Assembly (NCBI RefSeq): GCF_016653615.1
Contig: NZ_CP067393.1
Span: forward strand, 1,937,673 to 2,001,672
DNA length: 64,000 nt
From: Entomomonas asaccharolytica
Lineage (GTDB): Bacteria > Pseudomonadota > Gammaproteobacteria > Pseudomonadales > Pseudomonadaceae
Direction: 5' to 3'
The translations under genes and the position numbers were made by a program. This document shows positions 29,224 to 39,732 of the stretch, piece after piece; within the stretch, counting starts at the first letter, position 1; the number at the start of each line of letters is the position of its first letter. The notes beneath the pieces are model-generated. The model saw nothing but the letters and a program-made list of their open reading frames with translations, made no database searches and was not told where the DNA came from.

Positions 29224-29481
29224 TTAGAACCATTCAACAGGTTTGGGACAAGGACTTCCATTATAACCAATTGTATCTTCATATACATAATAAAGAGGTG
29301 TATTCATATTTGATTGATGAAAGTACCCTTTTGCCCAAGTACAATACCGAGTATTACCCTCTATTCGAAAATCTGAAAGATTCCAATATCCCCAATAATA
29401 TTCTGGTAAACCAGGAATTGAACCTGCTAGTGACAAGGTTGAGAATAGCATTAAAAATCCAATAGCAATTACTTTTTTCAT
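29224..29481 (-). CDS. small exported protein
   Basis: An 85-residue protein with a signal peptide (MKKVIAIGFLMLFSTLSLAG) and a short aromatic-rich mature part with two cysteines (RYCTWAKGY and GSPCPKPVEWF) that probably form a disulphide. AAAAGGA precedes the start by seven bases. An overlapping plus-strand frame lacks these signals. Function unknown. Confidence 0.7.
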   Translation of the reverse strand: MKKVIAIGFLMLFSTLSLAGSIPGLPEYYWGYWNLSDFRIEGNTRYCTWAKGYFHQSNMNTPLYYVYEDTIGYNGSPCPKPVEWF

Positions 29482-30079
29482 TGTTATATCCTTTTAAATT
29501 ACTGCGTTTATTTTTGTACTTCTACAACATTGCGTATTGATATTAGCTTGGTAGATTGTAGGCAAATATACAACTTTAGTCGTATTAGTAATCTTATGGA
29601 CGCATTCTATGATTTAGAACAAAATTAGCCTTATTACTCTCTAACCTAAAATTATTAATAATAAGCTATGAAATGATTATTATTTAGCCATTATGAAATA
29701 TTCTGTAATAAATCCCATAATTTTTACTCATTACTCATCACTTTATAAATGATAAATATTATTATTAAATATTAGATAATATTCCATATAAATCATATAG
29801 TTATAATATATTTGAATGATAATGATAATACTTTTATATAATTAATAAAAATCATTATCAAAGAACAATAGCAGTATTACTTATCTAACTTTTCCAATAC
29901 TTTTTTTTTACAAATTTTTGACATTAATAATAATAGCCTTACTAAGACATTTTACTTAGTACTTTGTTAGTAACTTTTAACAAAATGATTTTTTTACAAT
30001 TAATACAAGATGACTGGTAAGTTTGAAGTGTTAAGTAAAGTAAAACTGAATACCTAATTGTCATAAAGGAATACATTAA
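29482..30079. other. 598-base AT-rich intergenic region
   Basis: No coding signal on either strand. It contains GATAATGATAAT (29818-29829) and TCATTATC (29852-29859), which look like Fur-box half sites, and a TTGACA at 29928 with no good -10 partner. The aqpZ promoter should lie here. Confidence 0.5.
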
Positions 30080-30808
30080 ATGAAAATTAACAACTATCTT
30101 GCAGAGTTTATTGGTACCTTTGTACTTGTCTTATGTGTTTGCGGCACTGCTGTCATGAATGCTGCCTATCCTAATCTTGGTGTTGGTTTTTTAGGTGTAG
30201 CTTTAGCAGCGGGTCTAGCTGTGTTAGTAATGGCTTATGCAGTTGGTCATATTTCAGGTGGTCACTTTAACCCTGCAGTAACTATTGGTTTATGGGCGGG
30301 TGGACGTTTCAGTGCAAAAGAAATCACACCTTATATTATTTCTCAAGTAATTGGCGCAACGGTAGCGGGTGGTGTGCTATATCTAATTGCCAGCGGTCAA
30401 ACAGATTTTAACTTGGCAGGTGGTTTTGCCTCTACTGGTTATGGCGAACATTCTCCTGGTGGTTATTCAATGGCTGCTGCTTTTATATGTGAACTTGTCT
30501 TTACTGCGATTTTCTTATTCGTGATTATGAGTGTAACAGATAAAAAAGCGGCTACTCAGTTTGCTCCACTAGCTATTGGCTTATGCTTAGTAATTATCCA
30601 CTTAGCAGCAATTCCTGTTAGTAATGCTTCTGTTAATCCTGCAAGAAGTACAGGCGTAGCTCTTTATGCAGGCGGTTGGGCATTAGCTGAGCTATGGTTA
30701 TTCTGGTTAGCGCCAATCGCTGGTGGTGTTATTGGAGCATTAGCTTACCGTGTGGTTAATAGTACACAAAGCATGGAAGAAATGGCTGAAACAAACGTGC
30801 CTACTTAA
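30080..30808 (+). CDS. aqpZ: aquaporin Z water channel
   Basis: A 242-residue MIP channel with both half-helix signatures, [13 protein letters not shown] and [14 protein letters not shown], six transmembrane helices and the AqpZ N-terminus ([18 protein letters not shown]). The second NPA loop is followed by Arg, as in the selectivity filter of water-specific channels. Inner membrane. AAAGGA precedes the start. Confidence 0.95.
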   Translation: MKINNYLAEFIGTFVLVLCVCGTAVMNAAYPNLGVGFLGVALAAGLAVLVMAYAVGHISGGHFNPAVTIGLWAGGRFSAKEITPYIISQVIGATVAGGVLYLIASGQTDFNLAGGFASTGYGEHSPGGYSMAAAFICELVFTAIFLFVIMSVTDKKAATQFAPLAIGLCLVIIHLAAIPVSNASVNPARSTGVALYAGGWALAELWLFWLAPIAGGVIGALAYRVVNSTQSMEEMAETNVPT

Positions 30809-30840
30809 GTTGACTAATCATTTTAGTTGATATCCTCTAA

Positions 30841-30874
30841 TAACTAGCCGCTCAATAAAATGAGCGGCTAGTTA
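30841..30874. terminator. strong hairpin after aqpZ
   Basis: TAACTAGCCGCTCA and TGAGCGGCTAGTTA are perfect 14-base arms around a six-base loop. No T-run follows, so it may stabilise the mRNA end rather than act alone as a terminator. The rest of 30875-31277 is AT-rich with no gene seen. Confidence 0.65.
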
Positions 30875-31277
30875 CTATAAAGCTTAAATAACAGTTATCA
30901 ATCAACTCTTTTATAGCTCATCCATCCTTCCATAAATTAACTTCTCCTAAAAATTAAACACGTATTAGAAAAAATACAAATATTTTTTAAAAAACAGTTA
31001 CATATTTGAATAATAACTGAATAAACTATGTTTCGTTATAGCCAATATAGCTATTAAAAAGTATATTAATAATCACGCTAAGCAAAGGAATTACATCCTT
31101 ACAAACCTTTCTTAAGCTATAGTTTTACTTTTCTAAATAATCACATCAGTGTTTTTATATCGATCATTTTATTTGTTCTTCCTATACTTAGCTTGTACTA
31201 GCACATATCTTTATTTCACTGTTATCTCTTTTACAACAGAGATAACATTTTTAAGTTATATTGATGGAGATGTTTCT

Positions 31278-31712
31278 ATGCGTAAACTGACTGTTGGAGC
31301 AGCTTTGTTATCAGTTTGTTTAGCAAATACCGTAGTAGCTGATTATTACCATAAGCAACAAGGTTGTAAAATAAAGATCCAAAAATTGCAACAACAACTT
31401 GAATATGCAAAAACTTATGGCAATACAAATCGTGTACAAGGCTTAGAAAGAGCCATTGCCAATGTTAAAACTTATTGTTTGGGGGATTATGATGAAAATT
31501 ATAGTTATAACGACCAAACAAAGGATATTTCCAAATTAAAATCCAAAGTAGCGGATAAACAAGAGAAAGTTGATGAGCGAAATGAGGAGTTACTAGAGGC
31601 CATTGCCAAAGGTGACCCTGAGAAAATCGTTAAAAAAACAAGGAAGCTAAAAGAGGCAATGGCAGAGTTAGAGGAAGCAAAAAGCAATCTTGCCCTGTCT
31701 ACTCAAGAATAA
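31278..31712 (+). CDS. DUF1090 periplasmic protein, longer paralogue
   Basis: A 144-residue exported protein of the YqjC/DUF1090 type: signal peptide MRKLTVGAALLSVCLANTVV, then GCKIKIQKLQQQLEYAKTYG-N-x-x-R-V-x-G-L-x-x-A with the second cysteine in VKTYCLG, and a coiled coil to the end. I start at ATG 31278, which has GGAG nine bases upstream and begins the signal peptide; upstream ATGs in frame add a non-typical hydrophobic leader. A shorter paralogue lies at 62930-63325. Confidence 0.85.
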   Translation: MRKLTVGAALLSVCLANTVVADYYHKQQGCKIKIQKLQQQLEYAKTYGNTNRVQGLERAIANVKTYCLGDYDENYSYNDQTKDISKLKSKVADKQEKVDERNEELLEAIAKGDPEKIVKKTRKLKEAMAELEEAKSNLALSTQE

Positions 31713-31720
31713 CGCTATAA

Positions 31721-31746
31721 ATAGGATAGGCTATAGCCTATCCTAT
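31721..31746. terminator. perfect 26-base palindrome after DUF1090 gene
   Basis: ATAGGATAGGCTA is followed directly by its reverse complement, nine bases after the stop codon. It can fold into a hairpin but has no T-run; a terminator is the likely role. Confidence 0.55.
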
Positions 31747-31870
31747 CAATATTTCCGCTGATTTAGCAAACTACTTAGAAACTATAACAATCTGACAAAT
31801 AATGATAATATTACCACTTTCCGTATTAGCTTAGATTGCTTAGTAATCTGTTCAATGTTGAGTAACATCA

Positions 31871-32860
31871 ATGGATCCACGTAGTGAAGTACTGCTTCGC
31901 CAAGCTGAATTATTTAATGGCACAACCTTATTAGCAGGTTTACCTGCTGATGAATTACTAAGCAAACTGCCACAAGCAACAGGCTGGACATGGTTAGCCA
32001 GTGACTGGCAAATGCTTAGTCATCACTATCAACAGCGTATCCATTTAGCGACAAGCGCCCCAGCTAGCAAGTTTCAGACAACTGTGCTATTTTTATCCAA
32101 ATCAAAAGAACTAACTGAATACTTACTGCAAGCGTTAGCGGCTTCTACAGAACAGCAAGGCTTACTCTATTTAGTAGGCGAGAAAAAAGCAGGTATTGAA
32201 CGAGCAGCCAAACAATTAGCACACTATGGCAAAACCCGTAAACTGGATAGTGCTAGGCATTGCCAACTATGGCAAGTACAGATTAATGAAGCTATTAGCG
32301 CTCCTCAACTAGCAGACTTTGCCCAATCCTATACCGTTAACAACCTCACTATTAGCAGTTTTGCAGGGGTATTTAGTCATGGTCATTTAGATAAGGGTAG
32401 CCAATTACTTATCCAGCATCTTGATAAAATACCTGCAGGCAAAATACTCGATTTTGGATGTGGTGCAGGAGTAATTGGTGCTTTATTAAAACAACGCTAC
32501 CCACAATCTACTGTTTACTTACAAGATGTGGATGTTTTTGCTATTGCAAGCAGTGAACAAACCTTAAACAATAATAATTTACAAGCTATTACTATTACGG
32601 GTGATGGTATTGCTGCATCGCCCAAAGGATTAACAGCCATTATCACCAATCCTCCTTTCCATCAAGGTATTCAAACCAATTATCAAACCACCGAACAACT
32701 ATTACATTACGCTATCGATCACCTTGTTAAAGGGGGTGAATTACGCTTAGTGGCTAATAGTTTTTTAAAGTACCAACCCCTTATTGAACAGACTTTTGGT
32801 AATTGTCAAATATTGGCTGAAAGCAATGGTTTTAAAATTTACCGTGCTTGTAAAGTTTGA
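31871..32860 (+). CDS. rsmC: 16S rRNA m2G1207 methyltransferase
   Basis: A 329-residue two-domain methyltransferase. The C-terminal half has the SAM motif DFGCGAGVIGALL (about residue 195) and the catalytic ITNPPFHQGIQTNY, typical of RsmC, which methylates the exocyclic amine of G1207. The N-terminal half is the degenerate duplicated domain. RlmG is the close alternative, but length and motifs fit RsmC. Confidence 0.9.
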   Translation: MDPRSEVLLRQAELFNGTTLLAGLPADELLSKLPQATGWTWLASDWQMLSHHYQQRIHLATSAPASKFQTTVLFLSKSKELTEYLLQALAASTEQQGLLYLVGEKKAGIERAAKQLAHYGKTRKLDSARHCQLWQVQINEAISAPQLADFAQSYTVNNLTISSFAGVFSHGHLDKGSQLLIQHLDKIPAGKILDFGCGAGVIGALLKQRYPQSTVYLQDVDVFAIASSEQTLNNNNLQAITITGDGIAASPKGLTAIITNPPFHQGIQTNYQTTEQLLHYAIDHLVKGGELRLVANSFLKYQPLIEQTFGNCQILAESNGFKIYRACKV

Positions 32861-32951
32861 TACATGAGGAATTTCAACGCTTTATCCTTTACTTTATTAT
32901 AGCTAAACTATTATCCATTATTTCAATACTAACAATAGATAAATATTTACA

Positions 32952-33323
32952 ATGCAAAAAATTATTCTTCATCTTCATGCACTTACTGCGGTTATTACCA
33001 TTAGTTTATTTATCACACGCTTTGTAAGCTTGCGAGTAGGTGCAAAGTTTATGCAGCGAAAGTGGGTACGTATTGTGCCTCATCTTAACGATACTTGTTT
33101 ATTAATTTTTGGCATTACCCTTGTTATACTGACACAACAGTACCCTAACCTATCAAGCCACTTTTGGCTAACTGAAAAACTATCCTTTCTAGTAGGCTAT
33201 ATTGTTTTTGGTTTTATGGCAATTAAAGGAACAACTTCTGCCATACGCTATATTGGTTTTGCCTTAGCATTAACTTGTTTTGCTTGCATTGTTTATTTAG
33301 TAAAAACTAAAGTACCTTTTTAG
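32952..33323 (+). CDS. SirB family membrane protein
   Basis: A 123-residue protein with four predicted transmembrane helices and the SirB N-terminal motif LHLHALTAVITISLFITRF. Function of the family is not established. Its stop overlaps the stop of the convergent methyltransferase gene by four bases. The last part is partly duplicated at 34165-34212. Confidence 0.82.
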   Translation: MQKIILHLHALTAVITISLFITRFVSLRVGAKFMQRKWVRIVPHLNDTCLLIFGITLVILTQQYPNLSSHFWLTEKLSFLVGYIVFGFMAIKGTTSAIRYIGFALALTCFACIVYLVKTKVPF

Positions 33324-34078
33324 ATAACACCTACACGCATATTAATAGGCCAAGCGATTGGTCTATTTAACATGGGATCTCCCCACATTACAGTAATATC
33401 ATTGGCAAATAACTGCAGTATATCTTCTCGTCCTTTTTCCAAAGCCTGCTGTACGGCTGACCAAGTAGCAATATAGCCCAGAAACTGTTGCAAATTCCAC
33501 TCTAGCTTGATTTCTAACTTTGGTGTATCAAGCGCTTGGAAAGGAAAATTAAGCGATGCATATCCTGTATCAACTAATTGCCGTTCAGCAGGCCAGTAAC
33601 GACCAATTTGTTGCCAATAAAAATGCTGAAACCGCTCATTTAATACTGGCTCAAGATTTAAAACCCCATAACTAATTAAAGCCAGAACGCCACCATCAAC
33701 CGCAATTCGTTGTACTTCTGCATAGAATTTTAGCAGATCAAACCAGTGCGCTGCCTGAGCGGCTGTTATCAAATTTGCACAGTTATCAGTCAAAGGTATT
33801 TGCTCTGCAGATGCACAATAATAGCTAACATGCTCATGGGGTATTGCATTATCAATCTGGCTGGCACTAGGATCAATACCAACCACCGTAGAAAAATACT
33901 GCGCCAATTGTTTTGTCAGTTGACCATTGCCACAACCAACATCCACCGCTATTTTTTTAGCGGGTACTACTGAAGCTAAGAAAGCAACAAGCTCTGCTGG
34001 ATATTCTGGTCGAAAACGCGCATACTCCTTGCCGCCTTGTTCAAACCAGTTTTTTGATACTTTATTATTTATCACCAT
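33320..34078 (-). CDS. class I SAM-dependent methyltransferase
   Basis: A 252-residue Rossmann-fold methyltransferase with motif I VDVGCGNGQLTKQL near residue 43, an acidic Asp in VVGIDPSASQI, and LITAAQAAHWFD. This resembles the trans-aconitate/BioC-like methyltransferases for small molecules, but the substrate is unknown. It is flanked by the sirB 3' end and a duplicate of that end, suggesting that it came in by insertion. Confidence 0.82.
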   Translation of the reverse strand: MVINNKVSKNWFEQGGKEYARFRPEYPAELVAFLASVVPAKKIAVDVGCGNGQLTKQLAQYFSTVVGIDPSASQIDNAIPHEHVSYYCASAEQIPLTDNCANLITAAQAAHWFDLLKFYAEVQRIAVDGGVLALISYGVLNLEPVLNERFQHFYWQQIGRYWPAERQLVDTGYASLNFPFQALDTPKLEIKLEWNLQQFLGYIATWSAVQQALEKGREDILQLFANDITVMWGDPMLNRPIAWPINMRVGVI

Positions 34079-34164
34079 TATCTCCTAACATAACTAATAT
34101 TTAATTCTGTGAGAAGCCTTACTATTAAAGGAAAAACTCCTTTAAACATTTTATTAAGGTTACA

Positions 34165-34212
34165 TTAGCATTAACCTGTTTTGCTTATACTATTTATTTA
34201 GTAAAAACTAAA
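34165..34212 (+). pseudogene. duplicate of the sirB 3' end
   Basis: Forty-three of 48 bases match 33264-33311. It translates as LALTCFAYTIYLVKTKFF then a stop, against LALTCFACIVYLVKTKVPF in sirB. Only the tail remains, on the far side of the methyltransferase gene. The rest of 34079-34418 is AT-rich and holds the fbp promoter. Confidence 0.75.
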
Positions 34213-34418
34213 TTTTTTTGATAATAATTATTTTATCTTTTAATAAAGTACCTTAAATTATTTAAAATCTTAGTTTTTTAAGTTCATTTGTAATTTACTC
34301 AAGCTTACTTTTAAGATTATTGTCATTTTTTTAATAAAGATAGCGTATAATTGGCCAATTATTTTTTACATCATAAATCCTAATAAAATTTATAATTTGC
34401 TTATATTTGGAGTATTGC

Positions 34419-35441
34419 ATGTCACGCATGACTACATTGAGTCACTTTCTTATTGAACAAACCCGCAACCACAATACCCCTTCTGACTTACGACTCCTTA
34501 TTGAAGTGGTAGCACGTGCTTGTAAAATGATTAATCGTTCAGTGACTAAAGGTGCACTTGGTGGTGTATTAGGCAGTTTGCAAAGTGAAAATGTACAAGG
34601 GGAAGTACAAAAGAAATTAGATGTACTTTCCAATGAAATCCTATTAGAAGCCAATGAATGGGGTGGTACACTAGCAGGTATGGCTTCTGAAGAAATGGAC
34701 ACCGTTCATCAAATTCCTGGCCGCTATCCTAAAGGCGCTTATTTATTAGTATTTGATCCACTGGATGGTTCTAGTAACGTAGATGTTAATGTATCAGTGG
34801 GTACTATCTTCTCAGTTTTACGTTGTCCTGCTGAGCATTTAAGTCAAAATGATCCCTTAAAAGAAGAAGCATTCTTACAACCTGGTACTGAACAAGTGGC
34901 GGCAGGTTATGCTATCTATGGTCCACAAACCATGTTAGTGCTTACTTTAGGCAATGGTGTTAAAGGTTTTACCCTTGACCCTGAATTAGGCAGTTTTGTT
35001 CTAACCCACGATAATATTAAAGTACCAGAGCAAACCACAGAGTTTGCTATTAATATGTCCAATCAACGCCATTGGCAACAACCTGTTAAACAATATGTCA
35101 CGGAATTATTAGCTGGTACTGAAGGGCCACTAGGTAAAAACTATAATATGCGTTGGATTGCTTCAATGGTGGCCGATGTACATCGTATCTTAACCCGTGG
35201 TGGTATCTTTATGTATCCACGTGATGCCCGTGAACCAAGCAAACCAGGCAAATTACGTTTAATGTATGAAGCCAACCCCATGTCAATGATTATTGAACAA
35301 GCTGGCGGTGCAGCAACCAATGGACATCAACGTATTTTAGATATTCAACCAGAATCATTGCACGAGCGTGTTGCTGTATTCCTTGGCTCAAAACAAGAAG
35401 TTGAACGTATCACAAACTATCACCAACAACAGCAAAAATAA
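34419..35441 (+). CDS. fbp: class I fructose-1,6-bisphosphatase
   Basis: A 340-residue gluconeogenic phosphatase. Metal-binding motifs are present: Glu in GMASEEMDT, then [20 protein letters not shown], and the C-terminal [15 protein letters not shown] start at ATG 34419 because GGAG is eight bases upstream; the frame extends to a TTG at 34407. Confidence 0.96.
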   Translation: MSRMTTLSHFLIEQTRNHNTPSDLRLLIEVVARACKMINRSVTKGALGGVLGSLQSENVQGEVQKKLDVLSNEILLEANEWGGTLAGMASEEMDTVHQIPGRYPKGAYLLVFDPLDGSSNVDVNVSVGTIFSVLRCPAEHLSQNDPLKEEAFLQPGTEQVAAGYAIYGPQTMLVLTLGNGVKGFTLDPELGSFVLTHDNIKVPEQTTEFAINMSNQRHWQQPVKQYVTELLAGTEGPLGKNYNMRWIASMVADVHRILTRGGIFMYPRDAREPSKPGKLRLMYEANPMSMIIEQAGGAATNGHQRILDIQPESLHERVAVFLGSKQEVERITNYHQQQQK

Positions 35442-35454
35442 CAAGGATAATACC

Positions 35455-35715
35455 ATGTTTAAGAAAGTTACCCTTACTTTGTGTATCGCTACCCTTACCG
35501 TATTGGCAGGCTGTAATAAACTTACTGAAGATAACTACAGCAAATTAAAAATGGGTATGGAGCGTAAAGAAGTTGAACGTATCTTTGGTAGCCCCAAAGA
35601 ATGCCAAAGCGCCTTTAAAGCAACTAACTGTAGTTGGCAAGAAGGTGACGCAACGTTACAAGTACAATTTGTAGAGAGTAAAGTGCTTAGCTATTTTGGC
35701 AATAAAATTAAATAG
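35455..35715 (+). CDS. DUF3862/BamE-like small lipoprotein
   Basis: An 86-residue lipoprotein. The signal ends LTVLAGC and the mature part (LTEDNYSKLKMGMERKEVER then IFG) is the short BamE/SmpA-like fold with two internal cysteines. AAGGA lies eight bases upstream of this ATG, and the signal peptide starts here; longer in-frame starts lie inside fbp. Probably co-transcribed with fbp. Confidence 0.8.
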   Translation: MFKKVTLTLCIATLTVLAGCNKLTEDNYSKLKMGMERKEVERIFGSPKECQSAFKATNCSWQEGDATLQVQFVESKVLSYFGNKIK

Positions 35716-35737
35716 TCTCAATCCCTTGTCTTTCTTT

Positions 35738-35776
35738 AAAAAAAGAGTAATCTAATGAATAGATTACTCTTTTTTG
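35738..35776 (+). terminator. rho-independent terminator
   Basis: An A-rich arm with AGAGTAATCTA pairs with TAGATTACTCT and a T6 run. It ends the fbp-lipoprotein unit. Confidence 0.88.
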
Positions 35777-35799
35777 TTTTTATCTGAACTATTATCACT

Positions 35800-36768
35800 A
35801 TGCATACAACATCAGGCCGCTGGCTGTTAGGCTTAGCATTGGCTTTAACAACCGCTATTCTATGGGGTCTTTTACCTGTAGTTATGAAAGAAGTTTTAAA
35901 AGGCATGGACGCTTACACCGTCACATGGTATCGCTTTACGGTGGCTGGTGCCTGCTTATTTAGTTACCTTTACTTAAAAGGCAAATTACCCCGTTTTAAA
36001 AACTTTGGTTTTAAAGGATACCTATTGCTATCCTTAGCTATGCTAGGTTTATTGGGTAACTACGTTACTTATATGATGGGCTTAAACCTATTAACACCTG
36101 GTACAACTCAACTAATGATGCAAATCGGACAAATTATGCTGATTGTTAGCAGTGTCATTATCTTTAAAGAATCTTTTAATCATGTGCAAGTGATGGCTGT
36201 TATTATTTTATTAGTGGGTTTTCTACTGTTTTTTAATCAACGACTCATAGAGTTACTCACCTCCCTTGGCAGTTATACCATTGGTATTATTATTCTGATT
36301 ATTTCGTCTATGTTATGGACAGGCTACGCGCTCTGCCAAAAGCAGCTGTTAGTGCAATGGAACTCCATGCAAATTTTAATGATGATTTATTTAGGCAGTA
36401 GCTTATTTTTATTTCCTACCAGTCATCCTTCACAAATTACCCAACTTACTAGCCTGCAATTTTGGTTACTGGTGTTTAGTTGTGCTAATACTATTATTGC
36501 TTATGGCGCCTTTGCTGAAGCCCTTGCCCACTGGGAAGCATCTAAAGTTACTGCTACGCTCGCAGTAGCTCCTTTAGTAACCTTTATAGGTGCCACGCTA
36601 GGCGCCTATTTCTGGCCCGCTTACTTTATCGCAGACGCTTTAAATATTTTAGCCTACTTGGGTGCTATTATTGTAGTGATGGGTTCAGCCTTAGTTGCCC
36701 TTTCCCCGATCGTGATGCAGAAAATAAAAGCACGCCGTAAACAAACTAACTATAGCCAGTTATCTTGA
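35800..36768 (+). CDS. EamA family (DMT) transporter
   Basis: A 322-residue inner-membrane exporter-type protein with ten predicted helices in two EamA repeats; the first begins [20 protein letters not shown] and the second around residue 165 ([15 protein letters not shown]). The substrate is unknown; family members export amino acids or metabolites. The ribosome-binding site is weak. Confidence 0.85.
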   Translation: MHTTSGRWLLGLALALTTAILWGLLPVVMKEVLKGMDAYTVTWYRFTVAGACLFSYLYLKGKLPRFKNFGFKGYLLLSLAMLGLLGNYVTYMMGLNLLTPGTTQLMMQIGQIMLIVSSVIIFKESFNHVQVMAVIILLVGFLLFFNQRLIELLTSLGSYTIGIIILIISSMLWTGYALCQKQLLVQWNSMQILMMIYLGSSLFLFPTSHPSQITQLTSLQFWLLVFSCANTIIAYGAFAEALAHWEASKVTATLAVAPLVTFIGATLGAYFWPAYFIADALNILAYLGAIIVVMGSALVALSPIVMQKIKARRKQTNYSQLS

Positions 36769-36814
36769 TATTTCTTACAATACGCTCTTTTTATTGATTG
36801 AGGAGTTGCTAACT

Positions 36815-37681
36815 ATGAAATCTGTTCCGCAAATATTGACCATTCAATCACATGTGGTTTTTGGTCATGCTGGTAATGCGGCGGCTGTATTTCCAATGCA
36901 ACGCCTAGGCGTAAATGTATGGCCGCTTAATACCGTACAATTCTCTAACCACACCCAATATAAACAATGGACTGGGCAAGTTTTACCGCCTAAGCAAATT
37001 TTTGAATTGGCACAAGGTATTGAAGCCATTGGTGAATTAGCCAACTGTGATGCCATATTATCTGGCTATTTAGGCACAGCCCAACAAGGCCGTGAAATAC
37101 TACAAGTGGTTAAGCATATTAAAGAGCTTAACCCAAAAGCTATTTATTTATGTGACCCTGTTATGGGACACCCTGAAAAAGGTTGTGTAGTCGCCCCTGA
37201 GGTGAGTGAATTTTTATTAAAAGAAGCTGCTTCAGCAGCCGATTACCTAACACCTAACCAACTAGAACTAGACAGCTTTATTGGTCGCCACCCTACTTCT
37301 CTAGCAGATTGTATTGAAATGGCCAAAAGCCTTTTAAAATATGGCCCTAAAGCCATTATGGTAAAACATCTAAATTATCCTGAGAAACAAGCTGATAGTT
37401 TTGAAATGCTATTAGTGACTGAACAAGAGACATGGCATTTACAACGCCCATTGTTAGCATTCCCCAAACAACCTGTAGGTGTAGGTGATTTAACATCAGG
37501 TATATTCTTATCTTGTTTATTACTTGGTAATAGCTTACTTGATGCCTTTGAATTTTGTGCTGCCGCTGTCCATGAAGTATTATTAGAGACGCAAAAACAT
37601 GGCAGTTATGAGTTAGAATTAGTGGCTACACAAGATCGTATCGCTCACCCTAGAGTTAAATTTGCTGCTAAAAAGCTTTAG
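36815..37681 (+). CDS. pdxY: pyridoxal kinase
   Basis: A 288-residue ribokinase-fold enzyme that phosphorylates pyridoxal to PLP. Typical features are [20 protein letters not shown], the [10 protein letters not shown] loop, LTPNQLEL and the anion hole [11 protein letters not shown] with its catalytic Asp. Start at ATG 36815 has GGAG nine bases upstream. PdxY fits better than PdxK on length and motifs. Confidence 0.93.
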   Translation: MKSVPQILTIQSHVVFGHAGNAAAVFPMQRLGVNVWPLNTVQFSNHTQYKQWTGQVLPPKQIFELAQGIEAIGELANCDAILSGYLGTAQQGREILQVVKHIKELNPKAIYLCDPVMGHPEKGCVVAPEVSEFLLKEAASAADYLTPNQLELDSFIGRHPTSLADCIEMAKSLLKYGPKAIMVKHLNYPEKQADSFEMLLVTEQETWHLQRPLLAFPKQPVGVGDLTSGIFLSCLLLGNSLLDAFEFCAAAVHEVLLETQKHGSYELELVATQDRIAHPRVKFAAKKL

Positions 37682-37701
37682 TACTCACCTAGGGAGAACT
37701 T

Positions 37702-38052
37702 ATGCTAGCTTTTTTAATCGGTATTATCCTCGCCTTACTGGGTACTTTTTCATTATTTATAATGAATGTGATAGGCCTGTTATTAAAGCTAGATAGAATT
37801 GAAAACACACCTATTCGTTATATTTCCTCTACTATACTGGTCTTTATTCATGTTATTTTAACCATTATTGGGGTATGGTTTTTACTTGATTTATTGACCA
37901 CTCACTTCAATATTGATACCTACGAAATGCGATCATGGCATGTGCTAGCGGGTATTATCGTTGGTTTTATTCCTGCTATTTTTATTTTAAGCAAGTCTGT
38001 CAATAAATTTAGATACTATATTGAACAAAAAAGACACAATAATAATGAATAA
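37702..38052 (+). CDS. small membrane protein
   Basis: A 116-residue protein with three predicted transmembrane helices (residues 3-27, 43-68 and 81-100) and a basic, Asn-rich tail. AGGGAGAAC precedes the start. It follows pdxY by 20 bases. No family recognised. Confidence 0.7.
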   Translation: MLAFLIGIILALLGTFSLFIMNVIGLLLKLDRIENTPIRYISSTILVFIHVILTIIGVWFLLDLLTTHFNIDTYEMRSWHVLAGIIVGFIPAIFILSKSVNKFRYYIEQKRHNNNE

Positions 38053-38080
38053 ATAATACTGTTATTTATCCATTCTTTTT

Positions 38081-38485
38081 TTACTTTACTATTTTAAGGC
38101 TTGGTTTTTTACGAGGTGTGGGTGTATCTGGTGAGGGTGGAGTATCATCAGGCTCGTTATTTTCTTCGGTTAGTAATGGATCATCCTCAAAGAACATACC
38201 ATAACCATTTTCTCTGGCATAAATGGCTTTAACAGCAGCAATAGGCACATAAGGCCTTTGTACTACGCCAGCAAAACGCCCTTCAAAACTGATTGCCTCA
38301 TTATCCATTAATAAATGTTTAATGGCAGCAGGCGCAAGATTTAAAACAATCTGCCCATTTTCAGCAAAGCCATCAGGTACATTTACACTAGGTAGATTAA
38401 TATCCACTACGATATAAGGGGTACAATTATTATCCAGAATCCACTCATACAACGCACGGATTAAATAAGGGCGATTAGAGTTCAT
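38081..38485 (-). CDS. sspB: ClpXP protease specificity-enhancing factor
   Basis: A 134-residue adaptor that delivers ssrA-tagged proteins to ClpXP. The folded part (RPYLIRALYEWILDNN and GRFAGVVQRPYVPI) is conserved, then an acidic Pro-rich linker, and the C-terminal ClpX-binding tail SLKIVK. It starts on the stop of sspA (one-base overlap). Confidence 0.94.
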   Translation of the reverse strand: MNSNRPYLIRALYEWILDNNCTPYIVVDINLPSVNVPDGFAENGQIVLNLAPAAIKHLLMDNEAISFEGRFAGVVQRPYVPIAAVKAIYARENGYGMFFEDDPLLTEENNEPDDTPPSPDTPTPRKKPSLKIVK

Positions 38486-39111
38486 TAATTGGCTCCTGCT
38501 AATTTTAACTCTTGGTCTGATAAACTCGCTTGGAAACTTTCTCTTTTAAAACCTCGCTCCATATACGCTAGCAATCCTTTAGCTGTTTTAGGGATTTCAA
38601 TATCCAATACAGATAAACGCCATAAAATAGGTAATAAACAACAATCCGCTAACGAGAAATCATTGCTAAGAAAATAAGGTTTGTCGCTAAATACCGCAGA
38701 AACACCAATTAAACTCTCTCTTAATTCTTTACGAGCGGCATTTTGAATAGTTACTTTAGTTTTAGGATCAAGAATAAGGTCAACTAAACGACACCAATCT
38801 TTCTGAATACGATACACTAATAATCGCTTAGCCGCCTTGTCACTAGGATAAGCAGGTAGTAAGGGTGGATAAGGGTAACGATCTTCTAAATACTCCATAA
38901 TAACGATGGAATCATACAGCACTAAATCGCGCTCAACTAACACAGGTAAACTACTATAAGGATTTAACTCTGCTAAATTAGGAGGATAATAGTTAGGGTC
39001 TACATTGCGTATTGTTATAGCAATATCTTTCTCTGCTAATACTAAACGTATACGATGAGAATAATGATCTATTGGACTCGAATAACATATAAAATGGGGG
39101 GTAGTACCCAT
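38485..39111 (-). CDS. sspA: stringent starvation protein A
   Basis: A 208-residue GST-fold protein that binds RNA polymerase and affects stationary-phase and acid-stress genes. The thioredoxin half has [10 protein letters not shown] and [18 protein letters not shown], and the helical half carries [15 protein letters not shown]. Paired with sspB as in most gammaproteobacteria. Confidence 0.94.
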   Translation of the reverse strand: MGTTPHFICYSSPIDHYSHRIRLVLAEKDIAITIRNVDPNYYPPNLAELNPYSSLPVLVERDLVLYDSIVIMEYLEDRYPYPPLLPAYPSDKAAKRLLVYRIQKDWCRLVDLILDPKTKVTIQNAARKELRESLIGVSAVFSDKPYFLSNDFSLADCCLLPILWRLSVLDIEIPKTAKGLLAYMERGFKRESFQASLSDQELKLAGAN

Positions 39112-39260
39112 ATCAAATTCCTTAGACTGCTAGCAAAGATAATAATTTATTTATTATAGTATTATATCGTTGTAAATACATTGCTTTCCAGAGCAACCTA
39201 GCCAAAAGTTGATAGATATTGCTATTTTTAGTCGCTAATTGGATGTTTTATTTATAGATC

Positions 39261-39641
39261 TTATAAATAATGGCCAACTAATATAATTCCCCACACAATA
39301 AATATTGTCCATAAGCCTATAAATTGAGCAGCACTGCCTAAGTCCTTAGCATTTTTAGAAAGTTCATGTCGTTCCAACGAAATTCGATCAACCACTGCTT
39401 CAATTGCTGAGTTAAATAATTCAATAATTAATGATAATAAACAAACAGCAATCATCACTGCCCTTTCTACAGGCGCTACAGGAAGTAATAGCGCAATAGG
39501 AATTAAAACAATATTTAGCCCTACTAAAGAACGAAAAGCAGCCTCATTGATAATGGCTACTTTTAACCCATCCATAGAATAACCCGTTGCATTTATAACC
39601 CGTTTTAAACCACGTGTTCCTTTAAAAGGCGACTTTTCCAT
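39261..39641 (-). CDS. dgkA: diacylglycerol kinase
   Basis: A 126-residue three-helix inner-membrane kinase with NEAAFRSLV and ELFNSAIEAVVDRISLE, the catalytic Glu and Asn region. It turns diacylglycerol from periplasmic glucan or lipid A modification back into phosphatidate. ATG 39641 with GAGAG is preferred over a TTG at 39656. Confidence 0.95.
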   Translation of the reverse strand: MEKSPFKGTRGLKRVINATGYSMDGLKVAIINEAAFRSLVGLNIVLIPIALLLPVAPVERAVMIAVCLLSLIIELFNSAIEAVVDRISLERHELSKNAKDLGSAAQFIGLWTIFIVWGIILVGHYL

Positions 39642-39732
39642 AATACTCTCTTTCAATATAACTTTATTGCTAGCTATTATCTCATTAATTAAATAACAGT
39701 TAATAAATTTAACATTTTATTAACAACATTTT

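Noticed and set aside
29217-29465. Plus-strand 82-codon frame
   Set aside because: Overlaps the minus-strand small exported protein, which has a signal peptide and a strong ribosome-binding site; the plus frame has neither.
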